A stretch of DNA of 64,000 nt, taken from NCBI RefSeq assembly GCF_011320115.1, contig NZ_JAANOZ010000003.1, positions 124,001-188,000 on the forward strand. The letters run 5' to 3'. How positions within the stretch are numbered: the stretch's first letter is position 1; each line of letters opens with the position of its first letter. Below are positions 8,649 to 19,707 of the stretch, one piece after another. A model generated the notes under the pieces. It saw nothing but the letters and a program-made list of their open reading frames with translations. It searched no databases and was not told the origin of the DNA. The DNA comes from Croceibacterium segetis (GTDB taxonomy: Bacteria > Pseudomonadota > Alphaproteobacteria > Sphingomonadales > Sphingomonadaceae). A program made the translations under genes and the position numbers.

Positions 8649-9896
8649 CTACGCGGTCGCGCCGATCCGTCGTTCGATCACTTTCGGCGCGGTCTCCCTG
8701 AGCGCCAGGGTGATCAGACAGAACAGCACTGCGACCGCAAGCAAGACCCATGGGACCACGCCCAATCCTGCACTATCGGCGAGCCAGCCGACGACCACAG
8801 ACATTCCGCCCGCGCCAAGCAACTCGCCGACGCCGGCGTTGAAGCCCATCGCCGTGCCTTTGAGGTGCGCGGGGGCGGATTCGCCTGGGATGATCGCCAT
8901 GATCAGCGCGCCGGTCCCGGCTCCGCCGGCTCCGGCCAAGACGGCACCGGCGAACACGAGTGGTAAGGTGTGATCGCCGAAGGCCAGTAGCATCGCTCCC
9001 GCCGCCGAGATCGCGTAGCAGCCGAAGATCACCGGCTTGCGGCCCACACGATCGGACAGCATCGGTCCGACGAATGCGAAGAACACCCCGCCCATGGCAA
9101 CGGCGGTCATGATCACGCTCATCGCCCCGTTGCTCAGGCCGGCGACGTTGACGATGTACAGCGGCCCGAACCCGAGCAGCGCCCCGTACGAAGTCATGTT
9201 GAGCACGGCGAGGATCATCGAGAAGCGAATGTTCCTCACCATCAGCAACGGCCCGATGGCGCCTTTCGGCGTATCATCGGTCCGCGTGTGCGGCGGGTTG
9301 CGAATGAACAGCCAGATGACCACCGCCATGATCAGGCCGGGGACGCCGGCGACCCAGAACGCCTCGCGCCAGCCATACGCGGTGCCGACGCCGACGATGA
9401 TCAGCGGACCGAGTAGCGGAATTGCCTGCAGGCCGATGGTCGAAGTCAGGCCGACCGCCAGCCCGCGTCTTTCGGTCGCCACCTCGCTGTTGACGATGTG
9501 GAAGGTCAGCGGCGGCAGGCCACCTTCGGCAAGCCCCATCAGCGCCCGCGCGGCAAGCAAGGTTAGCAAGCCGACCGCCAGCCCGGAGCTGATCGACGCC
9601 AGCGAGAAGATCACCGTCGCGGCAACCAGCAGCAGCTTGCTGCGGCCCGTCAGGTCGGCGGCCCGAGTGAGGCCGAAGCTCGAGATCGACCAGGTGACGG
9701 CGAGGACGGCGTTGATCAGGCCGATATCCGTGTTGCTCAGGTGAAACTCTGGCTGGATCATCGGCGCCAGCAGGCCGAACGCCGTGCGGTCGAGGAAGAC
9801 TATCCCGAGGTTCACCCCGAGCAGCCCGACGAGCACGGCCTGGTAACGCGAGCTCGTCAAACCGCGCGCACGAGGTTCAGCTGATACCGACGCCAT
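8649..9896 (-). CDS. Major facilitator superfamily transporter
   Basis: 415 residues from the ATG at 9896, preferred over a GTG two codons upstream because GGGGAGAGGG would be too close to the latter. Twelve predicted membrane segments. MFS motif-A-like loops are LTRAADLTGRSKLLLV (TM2-3) and MLSDRVGRKPVIFG (TM8-9). The N-terminal GLLGVNLGIVFLDRTAFGLL pattern is typical of organic-anion porters such as the ACS/AAHS families. Its position between a GMC oxidoreductase and a metal transporter, near a BKACE enzyme, suggests uptake of an organic substrate. The substrate is not determinable. Confidence 0.9.
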   Translation of the reverse strand: MASVSAEPRARGLTSSRYQAVLVGLLGVNLGIVFLDRTAFGLLAPMIQPEFHLSNTDIGLINAVLAVTWSISSFGLTRAADLTGRSKLLLVAATVIFSLASISSGLAVGLLTLLAARALMGLAEGGLPPLTFHIVNSEVATERRGLAVGLTSTIGLQAIPLLGPLIIVGVGTAYGWREAFWVAGVPGLIMAVVIWLFIRNPPHTRTDDTPKGAIGPLLMVRNIRFSMILAVLNMTSYGALLGFGPLYIVNVAGLSNGAMSVIMTAVAMGGVFFAFVGPMLSDRVGRKPVIFGCYAISAAGAMLLAFGDHTLPLVFAGAVLAGAGGAGTGALIMAIIPGESAPAHLKGTAMGFNAGVGELLGAGGMSVVVGWLADSAGLGVVPWVLLAVAVLFCLITLALRETAPKVIERRIGATA

Positions 9897-9980
9897 TCCC
9901 ACCCTCTCCCCAGACGGCTTGACCTATGACGCCAGCCTAGCAGCGGATTGACCGTCGGTATCGAACTAAATCGCCGGCCG

Positions 9981-11594
9981 TCACTCCGGCGTCTCGGATG
10001 GCAACGTGCGGCCCAGAATGAGGTCGGCGGCTTTTTCGCCGATCATCATGCAGGCGAGGTTCGGATTGCCGCGCGGCAGGGCAGGCATGATCGACGCATC
10101 GGCCACGCGCAAGCCGTCGATGCCGCGCACGCGGAGCTCGGCGTCGACCACGGCGTCGGACTCCGTTCCCATCCGGCACGAGCCGGCGGGATGCGCCCGG
10201 TGGGTCGCGTGGCGGCGGATGTATTCGGCCAGGTCCGCGTCGCCCTGCACCTCGGCTCCGGGCAGGTTTTCACGGGCGATCAGCTCTCGCAACGGGCTTT
10301 GCGCATAGATGCTGCGGCTTAGGCGCAAGGCGTGGACCATCCCTGTCAGATCGCCTGGCTCGGCGAAGAGGTTGAGGAAGATGCGCGGTGGTTCGCGCGG
10401 GTCGGCCGAGCGCAGCTTGACCCAGCCGCGAGACTTTTGCGCGAGATAACCGGTGCGGACCGACACCCGCGACACCGGCTTGCGCACCCATAGCCGGGCG
10501 TCGCCGCTGAGCGGCAGCGCCATCATCTGCAAGTCGGGCCGATCGAGGCCTCCTTTCGAGCGTGCGAAGACGTTCGCTGAGGTGCCGGTATACGCGAACG
10601 GGCCTGACTGGCGCGCGAACCAGCGCGCCGCGGCCCGCGCGGCCCGGTCGGCGCGTAGATGGCGGGTCAAGCCTTCGTCGCCGACGAGGTCGTATTCATT
10701 GATGATGTTGGGATGATCGGCGAGGTTGCGTCCGACGGCCGGCAAGTCGTGCACCGGCTCGATGCCTGCGCCGCGCAGCTCGTCCGCCGCGCCGATCCCC
10801 GAGAGCATGAGGACCTGCGGCGAGCCATAAGCGCCGGCCGAAAGGACCACTTCCTCGTTGGCGATAACGGTCAGCAGTTGCCCGCGCTTGACGAATTGCA
10901 CGCCGATCGCCCGGCCGCCGCGCACCACGATCCGTTGAACGAGAGCGCGGGTCTCGATCGTGAGGTTGGTCCGGTCCTTCGCTGGGTAGAGATAGGCCCG
11001 AGCGGAGCTGACGCGGAGGCCGTGGTAGACCGTGGATTCCATCCGCGAGATGCCGTCCTGCTCGGGCCCGTTGGGATCGTCGCGATAGCGAACGCCTGCC
11101 GCGTTCGCCGCCGCGAGCAGTGGCTCCCACAGCAAGTCCGGCCCTTCCATCCGCGAGATGTGCACCGGGCCATCGCCGCCGTGGTAGGGGCCGGCGCCGC
11201 CCCAGTGAGTCTCCAGCTTCTTGAAGTAGGGCAGCACCTCAGCGTAGCTCCACCCTGCCAGGCCTTGAGCTGCCCAGTCGTCGTAGTCGCGCCGGTTTCC
11301 GCGGATTGCGATCATTGCGTTGATCGACGAGGTGCCGCCGAGCGTCCGCCCGCGCGGGATCGCCAGGCGGCGGCCGTGCAGCCCGGGCTCGGGTTCGGAT
11401 TCAAACTGCCAGGTGCCGATCCGCCCCATCGCCACGCGCGGAAACGCCAGCGGCATCAGCTGCAAGGGATGCTGGTCGCGTGGCCCGGCCTCGAGCAAGA
11501 GCACCGACACCGAAGGGTCCTCGCTCAGCCGCGCTGCCACCACTGCGCCCGAGGAGCCCGAGCCGACGACGATGAAGTCGTAGCCCGCGGTCAC
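9981..11594 (-). CDS. GMC family FAD-dependent oxidoreductase (choline/alcohol dehydrogenase type)
   Basis: 537 residues. The start is a GTG at 11594 whose last two bases form the TGA of the preceding regulator gene (GTGA overlap); the protein then reads TAGYDFIVVGSGSSGAVVAA, the FAD dinucleotide fold. Further motifs are LGGTSSINAMIAIRGN (GMC signature 1), a GAYGSPQVLMLSGIG segment (signature 2), and the C-terminal active-site HPAGSCRMG followed by LRVADASIMP. Such enzymes oxidise alcohols, choline or sugars and pass electrons to oxygen or a membrane acceptor. No signal peptide is visible, so it is probably cytoplasmic. Translationally coupled to the membrane regulator. Confidence 0.93.
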   Translation of the reverse strand: MTAGYDFIVVGSGSSGAVVAARLSEDPSVSVLLLEAGPRDQHPLQLMPLAFPRVAMGRIGTWQFESEPEPGLHGRRLAIPRGRTLGGTSSINAMIAIRGNRRDYDDWAAQGLAGWSYAEVLPYFKKLETHWGGAGPYHGGDGPVHISRMEGPDLLWEPLLAAANAAGVRYRDDPNGPEQDGISRMESTVYHGLRVSSARAYLYPAKDRTNLTIETRALVQRIVVRGGRAIGVQFVKRGQLLTVIANEEVVLSAGAYGSPQVLMLSGIGAADELRGAGIEPVHDLPAVGRNLADHPNIINEYDLVGDEGLTRHLRADRAARAAARWFARQSGPFAYTGTSANVFARSKGGLDRPDLQMMALPLSGDARLWVRKPVSRVSVRTGYLAQKSRGWVKLRSADPREPPRIFLNLFAEPGDLTGMVHALRLSRSIYAQSPLRELIARENLPGAEVQGDADLAEYIRRHATHRAHPAGSCRMGTESDAVVDAELRVRGIDGLRVADASIMPALPRGNPNLACMMIGEKAADLILGRTLPSETPE

Positions 11595-12625
11595 CGGAGA
11601 TAGCGGCGGCCAATGGTCAGCGCCCCCACCACCCCCGCGCCGAATACCGTGCCTTCGATCGCCCCGGTGACGGTTTGGCTCACACGGCCGAAGCCGCTCT
11701 CGCCCAGCAAGTGCGCGATCGAATCGAGGCGGACGTGCGAATCCGGGAATTGCCGCGCGAGCAGGTCGAGGCTGCCGCCGAGCATGTGCCCGCCGAGCAT
11801 GGGTATCAGCAGCCCGGCCACCGCTCCGGTCAACGCGCCGCAGGCGATGCCGCGCAGCGGTGTTCCACCTCTGGCCAACCACGTGCCGAAGCCGATGGCC
11901 GCGCCGAGCAGTGCGCCTTCGGAGGCTCCGGTCATGTCGCGCGGAGCGTGCCCGAACAGCAAGTTGAAGGCATCGAGCCCGAGCAGCTTGGCCAGCGCGC
12001 CGACCACGAAGCCGCCTGCAAGGCCGCCGAGTACCGGCCATTGCCAGCGTTGAATCGGGGCAAAGGCGGCCGCGCCGATACCGAGGCCGACTCCTGCGCC
12101 GCCGATCAGGCCGAGCCCGGCGGTCAGCGCCATCAACACCAGCAGCAGCGTCGTCGCGCCCATGCCTTGGGCGGAAGCCGCGAAGCCGTAGAGGAATCCG
12201 CCGAGCAGGCCGGCCAGCCCGCCGCCGACGGCTCCGGCGGCGCCGGTCAGCCAGAACGCTGGCCAAGGACCGGATGCCGCTGCCGACCTTGTCTCAGCCG
12301 CGGACCCCAGGCGCATGACCGGCGCGATGAAGCGATAGCCGTGCTTGGGCACCGTCTCGATGAATCGCGGGCTCGCAGCGTCGTCGCCGAGCTGGCGGCG
12401 CAGGGTCTTGATGCACTGGGTGAGCGCCTCGTCGGTTACCGGGATGCCGCGCCACACCTCGTCCATGAAACGGTCCTTCGAGACCAGCTTGCCGGGCTCG
12501 CTAAGCAGCAGCGCGAGGGCGTCGAAATAGCGGTTGCTGATCTCGACCGGTTCGCCGGCGCGGCACAGCCGCCGGTCGCCATGATCGAGCGAAAATTCTT
12601 CAAAGGTGAACGTCCCCGGATCCAT
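11591..12625 (-). CDS. Winged-helix (OmpR/CadC-type) regulator with a Gly-rich multi-pass membrane domain
   Basis: 344 residues. Residues 1-100 are a complete Trans_reg_C winged helix: FEEFSLDHGDRRLCRAG, ALALLLSEPGKLVSKDRFMDEVW, TQCIKTLRRQLGDD, then FIETVPKHGYRFIAPV. There is no receiver domain. From about residue 120 come several Gly/Ala-rich hydrophobic segments (for example AAGAVGGGLAGLLGGFLYGF) separated by short loops. CadC and ToxR instead have one membrane segment and a periplasmic sensor. It overlaps the GMC gene by 4 bases and is divergent, with an 86-base gap, from a multi-pass membrane protein gene. It could sense a membrane-soluble signal; that is inference. Confidence 0.85.
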   Translation of the reverse strand: MDPGTFTFEEFSLDHGDRRLCRAGEPVEISNRYFDALALLLSEPGKLVSKDRFMDEVWRGIPVTDEALTQCIKTLRRQLGDDAASPRFIETVPKHGYRFIAPVMRLGSAAETRSAAASGPWPAFWLTGAAGAVGGGLAGLLGGFLYGFAASAQGMGATTLLLVLMALTAGLGLIGGAGVGLGIGAAAFAPIQRWQWPVLGGLAGGFVVGALAKLLGLDAFNLLFGHAPRDMTGASEGALLGAAIGFGTWLARGGTPLRGIACGALTGAVAGLLIPMLGGHMLGGSLDLLARQFPDSHVRLDSIAHLLGESGFGRVSQTVTGAIEGTVFGAGVVGALTIGRRYLR

Positions 12626-12711
12626 TTTTCAGTGAAATCTCAGCCCTTGCTCATGGCGCTCACCGCTCCCGCGCGCAGGGGTAAGCCCTCGATATGGATG
12701 GAGGCAAGAGC

Positions 12712-13284
12712 ATGACGGAATTGGCACACAGACCCTGGAACGCCTGGCGGATCACGCGGTGGACGGTGGCGGGAACCCTGCTGGCCGTCCCGGCGCTGGC
12801 GATGCAGGTCAGCGACGAGGTTAACTGGACCGTCGGCGACTTCGTGTTCGCCGGGGTGATGATCATTGGTACCGCGCTGCTTTATGAAGCGGCGGTCAAG
12901 CTGTCCGGTGGGTGGGCCTATCGCACAGGCGTCGCCGTCGCGCTGACCGCTGCCTTCCTGCTCATCTGGGTCAACTTGGCCGTCGGCGTGATCGGCAACG
13001 AGGACGACCCGCACAACGCGGCCTACTTTTGCGAAGTGCTTCTCGCAGCCGCGGCCGCCTTCGCCGCCGCGTTTCGTCCCGCCGGCATGAGCCGCGCGAT
13101 GCTTGCCACGGGCGGCTTCCAGTTGCTGATCACGGCGCTCGCGGCCCACGGTGGCTGGGGCGCGAGCGAACCGCCCGGCTTCGCCGGCGTGTTGGTGCTG
13201 AACCTCGGCTTCGCGGGAATGTGGCTGCTTTCGGCGGGCTTGTTCTGGCAATCGGTGCGCAGGCAAGCTGGCTCCGCCCCCTAG
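12712..13284 (+). CDS. Five- to six-segment membrane protein divergent from the membrane regulator
   Basis: 190 residues from the ATG at 12712, chosen because GGAGG lies 7 bases upstream. Earlier in-frame ATGs lack a ribosome site. About six hydrophobic stretches (for example TVAGTLLAVPALAMQ, GVMIIGTALLYEAAV, VAVALTAAFLLIWVNLAVGV, MLATGGFQLLITALAA). The loop VIGNEDDPHNAAYF is conserved-looking. No known domain was recognised. Its promoter region is shared with the regulator on the opposite strand, so it is a natural candidate target. Its stop overlaps the helicase stop in the palindrome CTAG. Confidence 0.75.
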   Translation: MTELAHRPWNAWRITRWTVAGTLLAVPALAMQVSDEVNWTVGDFVFAGVMIIGTALLYEAAVKLSGGWAYRTGVAVALTAAFLLIWVNLAVGVIGNEDDPHNAAYFCEVLLAAAAAFAAAFRPAGMSRAMLATGGFQLLITALAAHGGWGASEPPGFAGVLVLNLGFAGMWLLSAGLFWQSVRRQAGSAP

Positions 13285-15056
13285 CCGCGCGGCTTCCTGT
13301 CGGAATAAGTCTTCGGCGGACGGTTGGCATTATGCGGGTGCTTGCCCTTGCGGTGGACCTTCGGCTTACCGCGCGGTGGGCCGTCGTTCGGCGCGCGCCT
13401 GGGCGGGCCGTCGCGACGGCTTTGCCGGGCGGTATCGCGCGGCCCGCTCTCTGACGGCTCGATCAGCATGCTTTCCTCGCCCGCGGCCAGTTCGGCGGCT
13501 GCGGTGCGTTTCACCGCATCGGCAAACTTGGCGGCGACCGCGCGAGGAATTTGCACGAAAGTCTCTTCCGGACCGAGGCGGATCGCGCCGATCTCACCGC
13601 GGGTGACGTGGCCGCGGCGGCAGAGGATCGGGAGGATCCAGCGCGGATCGGCGTTCTGTTTGCGGCCAACAGCCAGGCGGAACCACACGGTGTCTTCGAA
13701 TCCGGGCCGGTGACGCTCTTTTTGCGCCGCTTCGCGAGCTTCCGGAGTGTTGGCGATCAATTCTTCGGGCTGAGGCATCGCCGCACGATGCGCGTGGACC
13801 AGAGCGGCAGCGATATCCTCCGGGCTGCGTTCGGCCATCAGGCGGACCGCCAGCTCACGGTCTTCGTCGTCGAACTCGACCGCCTCGAGCAAGTTGGCCA
13901 GCAGGCGTCCGCGATCCTGTACGCGGATTGCTTCGGGAGTCGGCGCGTCGATCCAATCGGCCTCGATCCGCGCATCGCGCAGCATCGATTCGACGCGGCG
14001 GCGGCGCGGGTAGGGCACGACGATGACCGCGGTACCCTTCTTGCCCGCGCGACCGGTACGGCCCGAGCGGTGCTGGAGCACTTCGGGATCGCGCGGGATC
14101 TCGACGTGGACCACCAGGCTCAGGCTCGGCAAGTCGATGCCGCGCGCGGCGACGTCGGTCGCGACGCAGACCCGCGCGCGCCGATCGCGCAAGGCCTGCA
14201 TCGCCTGGTTGCGCTCGGCCTGCGAGTGCTCGCCCGACAAGGCGACGACCGCGAAGCCGCGCTCCTGCAGCGTAGCATGAAGATGGCGAACATTGTCGCG
14301 CGTGGCGCAGAACAGCATCGCCGTCTCGGCTTCGTGGAAACGCAGGAGGTTGACCACCGCGTTCTCGATCTCCGAGGGCGAAACGGTCACCGCCTGATAG
14401 GTGATGTCGCCGTGCCCGCGGTCGTCGCCGACGGTCGAGATGCGGTGCGCGTCGCGCTGGTAGCGCTTGGCGAGGGCGATGATCGGCCGCGGCAGTGTGG
14501 CCGAGAACAGTAGCGTGCGGCGTCTCTCGGGCGTGGCGTCGAGGATCTCCTCGAGCTCCTCGCGAAAACCCATGTCGAGCATCTCGTCGGCTTCGTCGAG
14601 CACCACCGCCTTGAGCGCCGAAAGGTCGAGCGCGCCGCGTTCGAGGTGGTCGCGCAGGCGGCCCGGCGTGCCGACGACGATATGCGTGCCGTAACCGAGA
14701 CTGCGGCGCTCCTTCGAGGCGTCCATTCCGCCGACGCAAGTGGTGATGCGCGCCCCGGCGCCGGAGTAGAGCCAGATTAGCTCGCGGCTGACCTGCAGGG
14801 CCAGTTCGCGGGTCGGCGCGATGACCAGCGCGAGTGGCTTGGCCGCCGGAGACGTGACCCCGCTTTCGTTGAGAAGTTCGCTGGCCATCGCGAGCCCGAA
14901 GGCGACCGTCTTGCCCGAGCCGGTCTGGGCCGAGACGATCAGGTCCCGGCCGGCAGCTTGGGGTTCAAGAACCGCGGCCTGAACGGGGGTGAGGCCGGTA
15001 TACCCGCGCTTGGTCAGCGCATCGGCGAGATGGGTAGGGAGGCTAGAGAAGGGCAT
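13281..15056 (-). CDS. DEAD-box ATP-dependent RNA helicase with DbpA-type RNA-binding domain
   Basis: 591 residues. Helicase motifs in order: Q motif GYTGLTPVQ (about 18), motif I AQTGSGKT (43-50), Ia PTRELALQ, II VLDEADEMLDMGF, III SAT, and VI HRSGRTGRAG. A DbpA/RBD-like domain follows at about 450-520 (WFRLAVGRKQNADPRWILP, then GEIGAIRLGPEETFVQI). The end is a long Arg/Lys/Pro-rich disordered tail. This layout matches CsdA/DeaD-type helicases for ribosome assembly and cold-stress mRNA unwinding. The stop codon shares CTAG with the convergent upstream gene. Confidence 0.95.
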   Translation of the reverse strand: MPFSSLPTHLADALTKRGYTGLTPVQAAVLEPQAAGRDLIVSAQTGSGKTVAFGLAMASELLNESGVTSPAAKPLALVIAPTRELALQVSRELIWLYSGAGARITTCVGGMDASKERRSLGYGTHIVVGTPGRLRDHLERGALDLSALKAVVLDEADEMLDMGFREELEEILDATPERRRTLLFSATLPRPIIALAKRYQRDAHRISTVGDDRGHGDITYQAVTVSPSEIENAVVNLLRFHEAETAMLFCATRDNVRHLHATLQERGFAVVALSGEHSQAERNQAMQALRDRRARVCVATDVAARGIDLPSLSLVVHVEIPRDPEVLQHRSGRTGRAGKKGTAVIVVPYPRRRRVESMLRDARIEADWIDAPTPEAIRVQDRGRLLANLLEAVEFDDEDRELAVRLMAERSPEDIAAALVHAHRAAMPQPEELIANTPEAREAAQKERHRPGFEDTVWFRLAVGRKQNADPRWILPILCRRGHVTRGEIGAIRLGPEETFVQIPRAVAAKFADAVKRTAAAELAAGEESMLIEPSESGPRDTARQSRRDGPPRRAPNDGPPRGKPKVHRKGKHPHNANRPPKTYSDRKPRG

Positions 15057-15184
15057 GGCGCTCGGTTCTGGGTTGCCGGCGCACGATTGCGGCGGAGCAG
15101 GAAATGGACCGTTGCCGAAATCCGCGAAAGCGCGGGCCGGCGATCGGGCGAATGTAGTTCAGCGAGCCTCCGCTCGCCGGCGAT

Positions 15185-17218
<2,034 letters not shown>

Positions 17219-17226
17219 CGCTGTGC

Positions 17227-19104
17227 TTATTCCGTTTCCTGTTCGCGGTCGCCTGCGGGAGCGCCCGTGTCACCATGTTCCAACGCCGAACCGGCGGCGC
17301 GTTTCCGGGCCATCTGCCCGAGTCGCACCTCGATTTCCAGCTTTCGTTTGCGCAGCCGCTGCTGCTCGGCGAAAGCGCCTTCCGGATCGGCTTCGAATCG
17401 CGCCGTCGCCTCGGCAATCGCCGCTTCGAGCGCGGGCCTTTCGACCAGCAGCGAAACCGCTTCGGCCAGGTCTTCGCGTGCGTCTTGCGGATCGGTTCCT
17501 TCGACGAGGAAGGAAAAACGGGTGCTTTCCGGCGGCGGCGCGACGACCTTGAGCGCGGATATGGGGCTTCCGCCGCCCGCTTCAAGCGCCTCGGAGGCAT
17601 CGAGCAAGGCGTCGATCGCCTGCGCGGTTTCTCCGGCGGCGCTGGCGAGGCGGGCGAGGGCCTCGGCGTGGCGGGCGATCTCGTGCGGGTGACGGGCGAA
17701 GCCCGCGAGGACCGCTTGCGTCAAATGGTCGCGCGCGCCGCTACGCGCGCGGCGTAGCCCTGCGGTGTCGCTCGGCGCATTCGAGCGCTTGTCGGAGAGC
17801 TTCGCGCGCCAGTCCTTGCGCGGCACGAACTCGCGCTTGGGAAAGGCGAAGGCGGAAAACCTGTCGCCCAGCTCGCGCTTGTAAAGCGCGCGGATCTCCG
17901 GGTGCTGGATGCTCTCGGCGTGGGCCATCAGCCGTTCCTTCAGCCCGGCCTTGTCCTCGGGCGAGCGCAGCGGCTGGGCGTTGCTTTCGTGACGCCACAA
18001 CGTCTCGAGCAGGCTGTGCGGCTCGGCGAGCAGGCGGTCCATCGCCCCTCGTCCATCCTTGCGCAGGAGGTCATCCGGATCGAGCCCGGCCGGCATGTGG
18101 ACGAACGCCAGCGAATGCCCGGGGCGGAGCAGGGGCAGGGCGCGGGCGGCGGCGCGCATCGCCGCACGCTGGCCGGCGGCATCGCCGTCGAAGCACAGGA
18201 TCGGCACTTCGACCATGCGCCAGAGGAGTTCGATCTGCCGCTCGGTCAGCGCGGTGCCCATCGGCGCGACGGTTTCCTCAATCCCGGCCGCAGCAAGGGC
18301 GATGACGTCCATGTAGCCTTCGACGACGACGATGCGGTTGGTTTTGCGCGAGGCGGGGCCCGCGCGGTGGAGGTTGTAAAGCGTGCGACCTTTGTCGAAT
18401 AGGGGTGTATCCGGTGAATTCAGATACTTAGGGGCATCTGTTTTGCCACGTTCGAGGATGCGCCCGCCGAATGCGATCACTCGCCCGCGCGCGTCCTGGA
18501 TCGGCAGCATGAGCCGGCCGCGGAAACGATCGTAAGGCTCCTTGTCGTCCACCGCGATCAGCAGTCCGGCTTCGACCAGCATCGGCTCGGGATATCGCGC
18601 CAAGGCCTTCTTCAGCGCCTTGCGATCCTCCGGCGCGTAGCCGAACCCGAAGCGCTCGATCGTGTGGCCGTCGAGGCCCCGTGCCGCCAGGTATTCGCGC
18701 GCCTTTCGACCTTCATCCGCCAGGAGATTGTTTTTGAACCATTCCTGCGCCGACGCCATGACGTCATGTAAACCTGCGCGGCGCTCCGCCTGCTCGGTTT
18801 CGCGGGGATCGGCGCGGGGAACTTCCATCCCGGCCTCCGACGCCAGCTCCTTCACCGCATCCATGAACGACAGCCCGCGCTGGTCGGTCATCCAGCGGAT
18901 GACGTCGCCGTGCGCGCCGCAGCCGAAGCAATGGTAGAAGCCCTTTTCGTCGCTGACTGTGAAGCTCGGGCTCTTCTCGTTGTGGAACGGGCAGCAGGCC
19001 TTCCACTCGCGCCCGGCCTTTTGCAGCTTGGTCGTGCGCATGATCACACTCGACAGCGTCACCCGCGCACGCAGTTCGTCCAGCCATTGGGGGGTGAGGG
19101 CCAT
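17227..19104 (-). CDS. dnaG: DNA primase
   Basis: 625 residues from [18 protein letters not shown] at 19104; the in-frame extension upstream has no family similarity. The CHC2 zinc finger is C38, H41, C59, C62 ([22 protein letters not shown]). The Toprim core has [16 protein letters not shown] and [14 protein letters not shown], the Glu and DxD residues binding Mg. The C-terminal third is the helicase-binding domain and is poorly conserved. Makes RNA primers for DNA replication. First gene of dnaG-rpoD. It is divergent from a lipoprotein gene across a 120-base gap. Confidence 0.97.
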   Translation of the reverse strand: MALTPQWLDELRARVTLSSVIMRTTKLQKAGREWKACCPFHNEKSPSFTVSDEKGFYHCFGCGAHGDVIRWMTDQRGLSFMDAVKELASEAGMEVPRADPRETEQAERRAGLHDVMASAQEWFKNNLLADEGRKAREYLAARGLDGHTIERFGFGYAPEDRKALKKALARYPEPMLVEAGLLIAVDDKEPYDRFRGRLMLPIQDARGRVIAFGGRILERGKTDAPKYLNSPDTPLFDKGRTLYNLHRAGPASRKTNRIVVVEGYMDVIALAAAGIEETVAPMGTALTERQIELLWRMVEVPILCFDGDAAGQRAAMRAAARALPLLRPGHSLAFVHMPAGLDPDDLLRKDGRGAMDRLLAEPHSLLETLWRHESNAQPLRSPEDKAGLKERLMAHAESIQHPEIRALYKRELGDRFSAFAFPKREFVPRKDWRAKLSDKRSNAPSDTAGLRRARSGARDHLTQAVLAGFARHPHEIARHAEALARLASAAGETAQAIDALLDASEALEAGGGSPISALKVVAPPPESTRFSFLVEGTDPQDAREDLAEAVSLLVERPALEAAIAEATARFEADPEGAFAEQQRLRKRKLEIEVRLGQMARKRAAGSALEHGDTGAPAGDREQETE

Positions 19105-19224
19105 GAGCGGGTTGTAAGCCGGATAGCCCCGCTGCTCAAACCCGCGTGCGGGCGAATTCAGGTGAGAAAGGCGGCAAAACGTGTATCCGGCAAAGAGGGG
19201 TCGCCCCTGACCGGAGACCGACCC

Positions 19225-19707
19225 ATGCGCCGACCCACTCTTATCGCCATCGTCGCGCTCTACGCCCTGCTCGTCGCTTGCCAGCAAAGCGCGCCATCAC
19301 CGACGGCCGATGCGACTGCAGCCGCGGTGACTGAAGACGAGGCCGGCAAGGCGTTCGACACCACGATCGCGGGGTGGCAGTCGGCCGATGCGGCGACGAT
19401 CAAGGCGCTCTATGCCTCCGACGTCGCGGGTTTCGACTTCGTCGGGCCGCTCGTTACGGATCGCTCGACCTGGGACAAGAACCAGGACGCGTTTGCGGCG
19501 GCGAAAATCGACAAGATCGTGATCAAGGCCAAGAAGATCCAGCTCCTCGGCCCCGATGCCTTTGTCGTCAGCTCCTATGGCGACGACATCAGCTCGAGCG
19601 CGAAGGCCAGCGCCACGTTCCGTTGCACCGATGTCTACAAACGCGAAGCGAGCGGCAGCTGGCTGATCGTCAACGAGAACTGCTCGTCAACGCCGACTGC
19701 CGGCTAG
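19225..19707 (+). CDS. SnoaL/NTF2-like lipoprotein
   Basis: 160 residues from the ATG at 19225. Lipoprotein signal MRRPTLIAIVALYALLVAC with acylated C19. The mature part begins with a Thr/Ala linker, then an NTF2/SnoaL-like alpha+beta cone fold: EAGKAFDTTIAGWQSADAAT, then LYASDVAGFDFVGPLVTDR, then a strand-rich end with CTDVYKREASGSWLIVNENC. Two cysteines in the last 40 residues could pair. Such folds bind small ligands or have no enzymatic role. Divergent from dnaG. Its TAG stop overlaps the convergent lipoprotein's TAG in CTAG. Confidence 0.75.
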   Translation: MRRPTLIAIVALYALLVACQQSAPSPTADATAAAVTEDEAGKAFDTTIAGWQSADAATIKALYASDVAGFDFVGPLVTDRSTWDKNQDAFAAAKIDKIVIKAKKIQLLGPDAFVVSSYGDDISSSAKASATFRCTDVYKREASGSWLIVNENCSSTPTAG

